Shown in pieces: positions 55,839-64,000 of a stretch of 64,000 bases of DNA. Location of the stretch: positions 1-64,000 of the forward strand of contig PNQY01000039.1 of assembly GCA_002909145.1 (NCBI GenBank), read 5' to 3'. The notes below the pieces were generated by a model. The model was not told where the DNA came from. It did no database searches and saw only the letters and a list, made by a program, of their open reading frames with translations. This DNA is from Candidatus Thioglobus perditus (GTDB lineage Bacteria; Pseudomonadota; Gammaproteobacteria; PS1; Pseudothioglobaceae). The first letter of the stretch is position 1. Each line of letters opens with the position of its first letter. The position numbers and the translations under genes are program-made.

Positions 55839-55895
55839 GGGTTTTTTGCTCCTTTATTATTTAATACTTATACCAAAATAGTATAAGACGCGAAA

Positions 55896-57299
<1,404 letters not shown>

Positions 57300-57397
57300 T
57301 TATATTTCATAATGTGAAAAATGAAAACTATAATATGAAAAACTTAGCAGCAATAAAATGATAGAATTATACGCTTTATTACTGACAAGAGAACACA

Positions 57398-59992
57398 ATG
57401 AAATCAGCCTATCTTCAACATGTTAGCGAACGCCAACAAGATAACTTACCACCTTTGCCACTGAACGCCGAACAAGTCTCTTCAGTAGTTCAGCACCTTA
57501 TTAAAGGGGATGAAGATGAATTTTATTTAGATCTACTCACCAATCGAGTACCACCTGGTGTTGATGAAGCTGCCTATGTTAAAGCAGGCTTTTTAGCAAG
57601 TGTTGCCAAAGGTGAACAGCAATGCCATGCAATTGATCAAGCACGGGCAGCTTTTTTATTAGGCACTATGGTAGGCGGCTACAACATTGCGCCGATGATA
57701 GATTTGCTGGATAACGACACATTAGCACCAATTGCCACAACCGGCTTGTCGCACACACTGCTTATGTTTGATGCCTTTTATGACGTCAAAGAAAAGGCTG
57801 ACGCGGGAAATTTAGCCGCTCAACAAGTGTTGCAATCTTGGGCAGATGCCGAATGGTTCACCAGTCGTGAGAAAGTTGCTGAAAAAATCTCAGTCACTAT
57901 CTTCAAGGTCACCGGAGAAACCAATACAGATGATTTATCTCCTGCGCCAGACGCTTGGTCCAGACCAGATATTCCACTACACGCTCTAGCCATGTTAAAA
58001 ATGACACGAGATGGTATTAATCCAGAAGAGCATGGCAAATTAGGTCCGGTTAGTCAAATTAAAACACTTCAAGAAAAAGGCTTCCCACTTGCTTATGTTG
58101 GTGATGTTGTGGGTACAGGATCTTCACGTAAATCGGCAACCAATTCAGTTTTATGGTTTATGGGCAACGATATTGATTATGTACCTAATAAGAAAGATGG
58201 TGGCATTTGTCTAGGCGGGAAAATTGCACCTATATTTTTTAACACTATGGAAGACTCAGGTGCATTACCAATTGAACTAGACGTTACCCAGTTAAAGATG
58301 GGAGATGTTATTGACATATACCCATACGAAGGCCTTGTTAAGGCGCATGATACTGATACAATTTTGAGTACATTCAAATTGAAATCAGACGTTATTCTCG
58401 ACGAAGTACAAGCAGGCGGTAGAATCCCCTTAATCATTGGTCGCGGACTAACAGCACGTGCACGTGAGGCACTAAAACTTGAGCCTTCCACACTATTTCG
58501 TTTGCCTGTAGAGATACAAGATACAGGCAAAGGTTATTCATTGGCACAAAAGATGGTAGGTAGGGCTTGTGGCGTCGAAGGCGTTCGTCCTGGTACTTAT
58601 TGTGAGCCTAAAATGACTACAGTTGGCTCTCAAGATACCACAGGCCCAATGACACGAGATGAATTAAAAGATTTAGCTTGTTTAGGTTTTTCAGCCGACT
58701 TAACTATGCAGTCTTTTTGCCATACAGCAGCTTATCCAAAACCTGTCGATGTAGAAACGCACCACACTTTGCCTGATTTTATTATGAACCGCGGCGGCAT
58801 CTCGCTACGCCCTGGTGACGGCATTATCCATTCATGGTTAAATCGTATGCTATTGCCAGATACGGTAGGCACTGGTGGCGATTCTCATACACGTTTTCCA
58901 ATTGGAATTTCTTTTCCAGCAGGATCAGGTTTAGTTGCATTTGCCGCAGCAACTGGGGTCATGCCATTAGATATGCCAGAATCAGTCTTAGTGCGTTTTT
59001 CTGGCGAGATGCAGCCTGGCATTACACTACGTGATATGGTTAATGCTATCCCTCTTAAAGCGATTGAAAAAGGCCTGCTAACTGTTGCTAAAGAAGGCAA
59101 AATTAATGCCTTCTCTGGAAGAGTATTAGAAATTGAAGGCCTACCGAATCTTAAGGTTGAACAAGCTTTTGAACTATCTGATTCTGCTGCTGAACGCTCA
59201 GCTGCTGGTTGTTCTATTCATTTAGACAAGGCTCCAATTATTGAATACTTAAACTCAAATATTGTGATGCTTAAGTGGATGATTGCACAAGGCTATGGCG
59301 ACAAGAGAACTATTGCCCGTCGAATTCAAGCTATGGAGAAATGGCTAGTCAATCCTGAGCTTATGAAAGCAGACGATGATGCAGACTATGCGGAAGTGAT
59401 CGAAATTAACATGAGTGATATCAAAGAGCCAATATTGGCTTGTCCAAATGATCCTGATGATGTAAAAACGCTTTCTGATGTTGCTAACACCAAGATTGAC
59501 GAAGTATTTATTGGCTCGTGTATGACTAATATTGGCCACTTTAGGGCAGCTGCACAGCTATTAAAAGACAAGTCTGAGCTAAATACTGAGCTTTGGATTG
59601 CTCCTCCAACGCGTATGGATGAAAAGCAACTTAAACAAGAGGGAGTCTACGATACCTTTAGTGCGCTTACTGAACATACCGAAATGCCTGGCTGTTCGCT
59701 CTGTATGGGTAATCAAGCGCGCGTTAAAACCAGTGCAACTGTGGTATCAACTTCAACACGAAATTTTCCAAATCGTCTAGGTGATGAAACAAATGTTTAT
59801 TTATCATCTGCTGAAGTGGCTGCAGTTTCTGCCAAACTAGGTCACATCCCTACTGCGCAAGAGTATTTATCTGAGATGACGGGTATCAAGCCAATGGAGG
59901 CTCAAATTTATCAATATCTAAACTTTGATCAAATTAATGAATACGAAGATCAAGCGGTCACTATTCCGGTGGAGAGTATTCTAGAATCGTAA
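57398..59992 (+). CDS. acnB: Aconitate hydratase B
   Basis: AcnB interconverts citrate and isocitrate in the citric acid cycle. The N-terminal HEAT-like domain and the swivel domain ([20 protein letters not shown], about 237-256) precede the catalytic domains, the AcnB order. The [4Fe-4S] ligands include the cysteine pair in [12 protein letters not shown] near the C-terminus and another in FIGSCMTN. 864 residues is normal. It has an AAGAG ribosome binding site and its own terminator. Confidence 0.97.
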   Translation: MKSAYLQHVSERQQDNLPPLPLNAEQVSSVVQHLIKGDEDEFYLDLLTNRVPPGVDEAAYVKAGFLASVAKGEQQCHAIDQARAAFLLGTMVGGYNIAPMIDLLDNDTLAPIATTGLSHTLLMFDAFYDVKEKADAGNLAAQQVLQSWADAEWFTSREKVAEKISVTIFKVTGETNTDDLSPAPDAWSRPDIPLHALAMLKMTRDGINPEEHGKLGPVSQIKTLQEKGFPLAYVGDVVGTGSSRKSATNSVLWFMGNDIDYVPNKKDGGICLGGKIAPIFFNTMEDSGALPIELDVTQLKMGDVIDIYPYEGLVKAHDTDTILSTFKLKSDVILDEVQAGGRIPLIIGRGLTARAREALKLEPSTLFRLPVEIQDTGKGYSLAQKMVGRACGVEGVRPGTYCEPKMTTVGSQDTTGPMTRDELKDLACLGFSADLTMQSFCHTAAYPKPVDVETHHTLPDFIMNRGGISLRPGDGIIHSWLNRMLLPDTVGTGGDSHTRFPIGISFPAGSGLVAFAAATGVMPLDMPESVLVRFSGEMQPGITLRDMVNAIPLKAIEKGLLTVAKEGKINAFSGRVLEIEGLPNLKVEQAFELSDSAAERSAAGCSIHLDKAPIIEYLNSNIVMLKWMIAQGYGDKRTIARRIQAMEKWLVNPELMKADDDADYAEVIEINMSDIKEPILACPNDPDDVKTLSDVANTKIDEVFIGSCMTNIGHFRAAAQLLKDKSELNTELWIAPPTRMDEKQLKQEGVYDTFSALTEHTEMPGCSLCMGNQARVKTSATVVSTSTRNFPNRLGDETNVYLSSAEVAAVSAKLGHIPTAQEYLSEMTGIKPMEAQIYQYLNFDQINEYEDQAVTIPVESILES

Positions 59993-60038
59993 AGTTAAAC
60001 GGTATGCTTGTACAGTATGCCAACTTTGTCAAGACAAT

Positions 60039-60065
60039 AAAAAAGCCGCGGTTAGCGGCTTTTTT
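60039..60065. terminator. Bidirectional terminator between acnB and rpmG
   Basis: Stem AAAAAAGCCGC/GCGGCTTTTTT with a GGTTA loop. Confidence 0.92.
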
Positions 60066-60086
60066 ATTAGAGTGTTAAAACTAATA

Positions 60087-60242
60087 TTACTTAATTTTAG
60101 CCTCTTTGTACATAACATGTTGTCTTACAACTGGATCAAACTTTTTAACTTCAACTTTCTCAGGATGAAGGCGCTTGTTCTTAGTTGTTGTATAAAAATG
60201 ACCGGTCTTTGCTGATGAAACTAATTTGATTTTCTCTCTCAT
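60087..60242 (-). CDS. rpmG: 50S ribosomal protein L33
   Basis: A 51-residue L33: [21 protein letters not shown], then the basic [16 protein letters not shown] and an ending MYKEAKIK. These match gammaproteobacterial L33 without the zinc-binding cysteines. It follows rpmB by 9 bp, the standard rpmBG operon. Confidence 0.97.
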   Translation of the reverse strand: MREKIKLVSSAKTGHFYTTTKNKRLHPEKVEVKKFDPVVRQHVMYKEAKIK

Positions 60243-60251
60243 AATTTACTC

Positions 60252-60488
60252 CTAAACTTTTTCACCACGTGAACGAATTTCTGCCAGAACTGTATCAATG
60301 CCTTTCTTGTCAATAATACGCAAACCTTTTGCAGATAGTTTTAACTTAACAAAACGGTTTTCACTCTCCACCCAAAAACGGTGAGTATGAAGGTTTGGAT
60401 AAAAACGACGACGCGTTTTATTATGCGCGTGAGATACGTTATTACCACTAATTGGTCGTTTACCAGTTACTTGACATATCTTTGCCAT
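60252..60488 (-). CDS. rpmB: 50S ribosomal protein L28
   Basis: A 78-residue L28: [29 protein letters not shown], then [10 protein letters not shown] and [12 protein letters not shown]. This is the normal length and the first gene of rpmBG. A TATAAT occurs on the minus strand about 40 bp upstream, but without a clear -35. Confidence 0.97.
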   Translation of the reverse strand: MAKICQVTGKRPISGNNVSHAHNKTRRRFYPNLHTHRFWVESENRFVKLKLSAKGLRIIDKKGIDTVLAEIRSRGEKV

Positions 60489-60573
60489 TGCTCTTACCTA
60501 TCGAAAATCTAAAAGAAGGGAATTATACTTAAAATTACTTAACTTTCATAGTTAAATTATATAAAAAATCCTA

Positions 60574-60602
60574 TTTACTATTGTCTCAACAAGCTGTATC
60601 AT
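60574..60602 (+). promoter_or_regulatory. Probable promoter of tRNA-Ser
   Basis: TTTACT and TATCAT are 17 bp apart, with the -10 ending 11 bp before the mature tRNA 5' end. Confidence 0.5.
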
Positions 60603-60613
60603 ACTCGTTTGCT

Positions 60614-60703
60614 GGAGGGATGGCAGAGCGGCTGAATGCACCGGTCTTGAAAACCGGCAAGGGTTAATACCCTTCTAGGGTTCAAATCCCTATCCCTCCA
60701 CCA
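60614..60703 (+). tRNA. tRNA-Ser (anticodon UGA)
   Basis: The acceptor stem GGAGGGA/TCCCTCC, anticodon arm CCGGT-CTTGAAA-ACCGG with anticodon TGA, a long variable arm (AAGGG/CCCTT) and a T-arm TAGGG-TTCAAAT-CCCTA form a class II tRNA with encoded CCA. The discriminator base is A (60700), whereas bacterial serine tRNAs usually have G. Confidence 0.95.
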
Positions 60704-60768
60704 TTTTCTATTTAGACAACATACCATAAAGTAAACGCTTGCCTCATAAAGCGCTTATAAGGCTTTAA

Positions 60769-62001
60769 CTACCAATCATCGTCTTTATTAAAGTTAGCTG
60801 ATTTTTTCTTTAACTTTGCTTCTTCCTCTTTAATGCCTTCTTTAGCATTATTCTTTTTAGCCGAATCTATAAATCGAACAATCATTCTATCTTCATGATC
60901 TATGTCATCAGCTGTTAATTTAATTATTTCAGCTGTTGATAACTTAGACTGAACTGAAATTATCTTTACAATTCCGATTTCAATTTCAGTGTATCCGAGA
61001 GATTCGCCCGTGTATTGATCATGAATCTTTTCACCATACTTAATAAGTTTTAATTTATCTCCAATTTTTAATGTTTTGCCACCTTGGCCTAAGGTTATTT
61101 TATTCCCATCAATCTTAGCAACAAGTATGGGATATATGGCATTAATAATATCATTTCCAACGCTATCCGCTACTTCTTTAGCTATAGAATTTAATGAAAT
61201 ATTACCATCAAGTGATTTTGAATACTCATTAGCATATTTTACCTGGCCAGTAGCAACATCTAGAATCCTAAAAGATAGATCAACCTGTGTTTTAGTTCTA
61301 TTAATACTCTTGTCCATTGTCCTCATGTGAATGGTGCTAGTTTTTTTATTTGCACTATCTACAGCACCCAGGATAAGATAATCTGTACCTAATTGGTTGC
61401 CAACTCTGGCTGCTTCTTCTGCTTTAAAAATATCACCTTGGATAAGCCTCAACTCTTTCCGCTGTTCATGAGAATACTTTCTGTCAATCATTGCAAATCT
61501 TCTACTTTGCGTTAGATATGAATTTAATGAATTAGTAAAAAGTCTTTCGAAATCAGGCTCTGTAACAGAACTAAGAATCCTAAATGGCACTACTGCCATA
61601 CGCAACCTATTTGCCTGTGCAGAAGCCTTGTATACCGCTATACTAACATCTAAAACTGATTCATAGCCCCTGTCTACTTGATAAATCTCAATTACATCGT
61701 AACTTTGCACTATGCCTTTGGTTATTTTAGAAACTTCACTAATGCTTTCATCTGAAGAAAATGATGAGCTCTCATCTTTTCCATTGCTAGAAAGAGAGGA
61801 TTCACTAAATTCTGTTTTCATGGTCTCCATACTTTCTAGCTTTACACCTTTTACCTGTGAAACAGCCTCCATAAGAGCGTTTGTTATTGCAGATTGCCTG
61901 TCTAATCCGAAACCACTAACTCGAGTTGTTGTTGTACCTATTTTGGCCTCTAATGAAAGAGAAAATAAAGTAAGTATAATTGTTAAAGGTAATATTCTCA
62001 T
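60769..62001 (-). CDS. CsgG-like secreted protein
   Basis: A signal peptide (MRILPLTIILTLFSLSLEA) leads to a region with an LPP20/FlgT-like pattern (VSGFGLDRQSAITNALMEAVSQVKG). A CsgG-like domain follows, with RMAVVPF, FTNSLNSYLTQSRRFAMIDR, and ARVGNQLGTDYLILGAVD near residues 200-215. A late beta-rich segment (GGKTLKIGDKLKLIKYGE) and a charged tail complete 410 residues. No lipobox cysteine is seen, so it is probably periplasmic, unlike lipoprotein CsgG. The ATG starts right after the stop of the upstream gene. Curli genes csgABEF are absent. Confidence 0.72.
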   Translation of the reverse strand: MRILPLTIILTLFSLSLEAKIGTTTTRVSGFGLDRQSAITNALMEAVSQVKGVKLESMETMKTEFSESSLSSNGKDESSSFSSDESISEVSKITKGIVQSYDVIEIYQVDRGYESVLDVSIAVYKASAQANRLRMAVVPFRILSSVTEPDFERLFTNSLNSYLTQSRRFAMIDRKYSHEQRKELRLIQGDIFKAEEAARVGNQLGTDYLILGAVDSANKKTSTIHMRTMDKSINRTKTQVDLSFRILDVATGQVKYANEYSKSLDGNISLNSIAKEVADSVGNDIINAIYPILVAKIDGNKITLGQGGKTLKIGDKLKLIKYGEKIHDQYTGESLGYTEIEIGIVKIISVQSKLSTAEIIKLTADDIDHEDRMIVRFIDSAKKNNAKEGIKEEEAKLKKKSANFNKDDDW

Positions 62002-62002
62002 T

Positions 62003-63382
62003 CTAGAAATCCGTATCCATCCCAACACCCTCTCCGACAGATGCTGGTCCAGCATCTATTACTTTTTTAGTTTTTGGTGTTGATGTTTTTTTACTCTTTT
62101 GTGGTTTAAATTTTCTTACCTCATTCGTTTGATTCACATTCTTTTGACTCCAAACCGCAACAACCATAACAATTTCATGTCCACTAGGGTGCTTGTATGA
62201 GGTTTTCTTTGCTATCTTTCTACCGCCTAGATCAAGCTTAAATTTAACCTTCATTGTTGAGGAAATCTTATCTACCATTTCTGCTATATCTTCACTATGA
62301 ACCATTCCATCACTTGGATTAAGAACAGCATTTTCTTCTTCAATGGCACTAGTCTCCTCCATTTCTTGAAACTGAGCATTTGACTTTACGAACTGAGCCA
62401 ATTGTTTTTCTGCTTCAGTTTTAGCCTTTTTCAATGCATGCTCGTATCCACGATCAAGCTTTTTTTGGCTTTTACCTTTATACATATAAGACCATTGTCC
62501 GTAAGAAATAAGCACAGGAGAGTTTGTTTCATCGAATGCTAGTCTAACCCCAAATGTATCTGAAAGTACTTTTTTACTTTTTGGTATATAAGACTTAACA
62601 TTTCTACCTTTCTTGCCTTTTTTTAAAGTCAGCATTGGTTCACGACCCTTGGAAATATCATAAGCCAACTGCTTTAAAGACCTTTTATACATGGCAACTA
62701 CGCCGATAGTGTAGTTCCCCTTTGTATCTTTACCTTCAAACGTTTTAATTGTCATCAATCCAGCAAGTGACCCCGCTGCTTTTTTAACAGATTTTTCGGT
62801 AAAGTTATTTCGGAAAATATTCTTTTTCCTCTCTTTTGAAAGGGCGTTATACTCTTCTGGGTCTATATCTAAATCTCTAAGAGCAGCATCAAGTTTGGCG
62901 CCAGTTAATGCAACCAATTTATCCCAAATCTCACTTGTTTTTGATTTAACCCGAGGATCACTCTCTGCAGGGAACTCCATTCTATTATCCGAATCATCGC
63001 TTGCATATTTTGTTAAAGTTTCTCCAGCTATACTTCCATAACTATCTTCTAGAAATGATTGTTTAATTTTTGCCACTGCTTTTTTATATGCAACAACTCT
63101 CCATTTACCCCATTGGGAATTGGTAATATCCACAGGCACTGTTTCAATAGCGTTATAGAATGTACGACCTTTTTCGTCTTCTTCACCATACTCAATACCC
63201 ATCTTTTCTGAAAAATCATTGAGAGCATCTCTTGTCATCTCAGACGAGCTGACAAATTCAGAAGTCTTTTCTTGAATGTCACTTAATTCTCCCGGATCCA
63301 CGCCATCTTCTGCAAAAACTTGCATATTAAATAAGGCGAAAAAAATGCTAACGCATATCATTTTTATAGTATTTGAGGTCAT
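62003..63382 (-). CDS. Unrecognised secreted protein next to the CsgG-like gene
   Basis: I do not recognise the family. The start MTSNTIKMICVSIFFALFNMQVFA is a signal peptide. The ATG has a very strong ribosome binding site (AGGAGG), so I prefer it to an earlier in-frame start. Two similar segments, SQWGKWRVVAYKKAVAKIKQSF and GQWSYMYKGKSQKKLDRGYEHALKKAKTEAEKQL, look like repeated wrapped-helix units as in FlgT/LPP20-type proteins. The tail is lysine-rich and ends GVGMDTDF. It is tightly linked to the CsgG-like gene. Confidence 0.65.
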   Translation of the reverse strand: MTSNTIKMICVSIFFALFNMQVFAEDGVDPGELSDIQEKTSEFVSSSEMTRDALNDFSEKMGIEYGEEDEKGRTFYNAIETVPVDITNSQWGKWRVVAYKKAVAKIKQSFLEDSYGSIAGETLTKYASDDSDNRMEFPAESDPRVKSKTSEIWDKLVALTGAKLDAALRDLDIDPEEYNALSKERKKNIFRNNFTEKSVKKAAGSLAGLMTIKTFEGKDTKGNYTIGVVAMYKRSLKQLAYDISKGREPMLTLKKGKKGRNVKSYIPKSKKVLSDTFGVRLAFDETNSPVLISYGQWSYMYKGKSQKKLDRGYEHALKKAKTEAEKQLAQFVKSNAQFQEMEETSAIEEENAVLNPSDGMVHSEDIAEMVDKISSTMKVKFKLDLGGRKIAKKTSYKHPSGHEIVMVVAVWSQKNVNQTNEVRKFKPQKSKKTSTPKTKKVIDAGPASVGEGVGMDTDF

Positions 63383-63490
63383 AACCCCCCTCCTTTTTCT
63401 ATATTTTTTTACAAAAACTACCATAAGTTTTGCCAAACATCTGTGAACAAACCTTAACTTCGGTCAATAAAACCAAATATGTTTAATATT

Positions 63491-63506
63491 TATGATATAT
63501 ATCACA
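63491..63506. promoter_or_regulatory. CRP/FNR-like palindrome upstream of the secreted-protein operon
   Basis: TATGATATATATCACA fits the CRP consensus TGTGA-N6-TCACA with one mismatch, and the FNR consensus TTGAT-N4-ATCAA with one mismatch per half site. It lies about 110 bp upstream of the gene ending at 62003. Confidence 0.4.
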
Positions 63507-63529
63507 TACACTTTATTAACTACTATAAC

Positions 63530-63554
63530 GCAGTACCAATAATAATGGTACTGC
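63530..63554. terminator. Hairpin downstream of the partial secreted-protein gene
   Basis: A perfect 9-bp stem GCAGTACCA/TGGTACTGC with a 7-nt loop lies 15 bp past the stop of the minus-strand gene. The T run follows it on the plus strand only, so for the minus-strand gene it may act as a 3' stabilising hairpin rather than a strong terminator. Confidence 0.5.
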
Positions 63555-63568
63555 TTTTCTAAAAAGAA

Positions 63569-64000
63569 TTATTCTGGACCTGACCCTTCTGGTATTTCAA
63601 TACCACTAAAAGTAGCATAATCATAAATTGCCCCAGTTGATGTACTAAATGCTGTAATCATTGGAGGTATGTCAGATGCAATATCTAGTATTGTTTTCAA
63701 TTTACCTATTGAGCCAATTGGATTAGACTTAATCTGACTTTGAATAGCTGGTACCGCATCCTTGAGTGATTTGATCAAGCCTATACCTTTAAATGTACCC
63801 TTTGCATAAGGCAACAAGCCTGTAGAGAATTTTGCAGCAGATGCAGCATCCAGCTTAACGCCATCATTTTTCATCTGCTCTGCCTTATCCTTTAATGCAT
63901 TAGAAGTGTCAACCATCTTATCTGCGTCATCACCTTCTACACAAACCTTTTCTGAAGAACAATTAGCAATTTTGTCCATCAGGTCAGAGTCAACTTTTAA
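63569..64000 (-). CDS. Partial unrecognised protein at the window edge
   Basis: The reading frame stays open to base 64000, so the gene begins outside the window. An internal ATG at 63979 is probably not the start. The visible ~143 residues include two cysteines in ANCSSEKVCVEG (a possible disulfide), a helical Lys-rich stretch and an Ala/Gly-rich C-terminus (AKGTFKGIGLIKSL, SNPIGSIGKL), ending EGSGPE. No family is recognised. It is transcribed towards the two secreted-protein genes but separated from them by 186 bp. Confidence 0.6.
   Translation of the reverse strand, partial: LKVDSDLMDKIANCSSEKVCVEGDDADKMVDTSNALKDKAEQMKNDGVKLDAASAAKFSTGLLPYAKGTFKGIGLIKSLKDAVPAIQSQIKSNPIGSIGKLKTILDIASDIPPMITAFSTSTGAIYDYATFSGIEIPEGSGPE

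Overview
The window is an AT-rich, densely packed chromosome segment of a gammaproteobacterium. The organism call rests on conserved gene orders: grxC-gpsA beside a YibN-like rhodanese, dusB-fis, a 6S RNA directly before ygfA (fau), rplM-rpsI, rpmB-rpmG, and lptB-tsaD-comM nearby. Base composition, the small compact gene set and a BicA-like bicarbonate transporter fit the marine sulfur-oxidising SUP05/Thioglobus/bivalve-symbiont lineage. No sulfur-oxidation or carbon-fixation gene lies in the window, so this placement is inference. No phage, insertion sequence, CRISPR array or rRNA gene was seen.

Layout. 1-7.3 kb (+): the 3' end of a tRNA (probably Leu), then ridA, recG, ubiC, cmoA, pabA/trpG, rhodanese, grxC, gpsA, a histidine phosphatase and a Bax-like glucosaminidase, closed by a terminator shared with rplM-rpsI (-). 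8.3-16.5 kb (mostly +): tatD, tcdA, a thioredoxin-fold protein, a DsrE-like protein (-), deaD, cspA, sbcB, nth, a DUF1841 gene and a fructosamine-kinase-like gene. 16.5-22.9 kb (-): hisH, hisB, asd, NIF3, hisC, thiD, dsbA, folK, folB. 22.9-25.2 kb: plsY (+) facing a YadGH-type ABC exporter (-). 25.4-31.3 kb (+): aceF, lpd (no aceE), a PIMT-like methyltransferase and an RND exporter. 31.5-36.4 kb (+): nadB, def, dusB, fis, purH. 36.5-40 kb: two unrecognised small proteins, avtA and dbpA. 40-40.5 kb: a decayed secreted-protein gene and 6S RNA. 40.5-51.1 kb: ygfA (+), then ubiH-like, pmbA, SafE-like, corC, rnfH, hisA, comM, tsaD, lptB, birA (all -), then truA (+). 51.1-54.8 kb: two divergent SulP transporters, one BicA-like with an unusual leader. 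54.9-60.5 kb: rimM and rpsP (-), purB (-), acnB (+), rpmG and rpmB (-). 60.6-64 kb: tRNA-Ser, then a three-gene cluster (-) with a CsgG-like protein and two unrecognised proteins, the last cut by the window edge.

Functionally the window holds pieces of biosynthesis (histidine, aspartate-family amino acids, valine/alanine, folate, ubiquinone, NAD, thiamine, purines), central carbon metabolism (PDH E2/E3, aconitase), translation and RNA maturation (ribosomal proteins, tcdA, tsaD, cmoA, truA, dusB, RNA helicases), DNA repair and envelope functions. The most unusual places are the leader of the BicA-like gene, the CsgG-like secreted-protein cluster at the right edge, the decayed gene before 6S RNA, the long Ala/Glu tail on ribosomal protein S16, and the split of rpsP-rimM from trmD-rplS.
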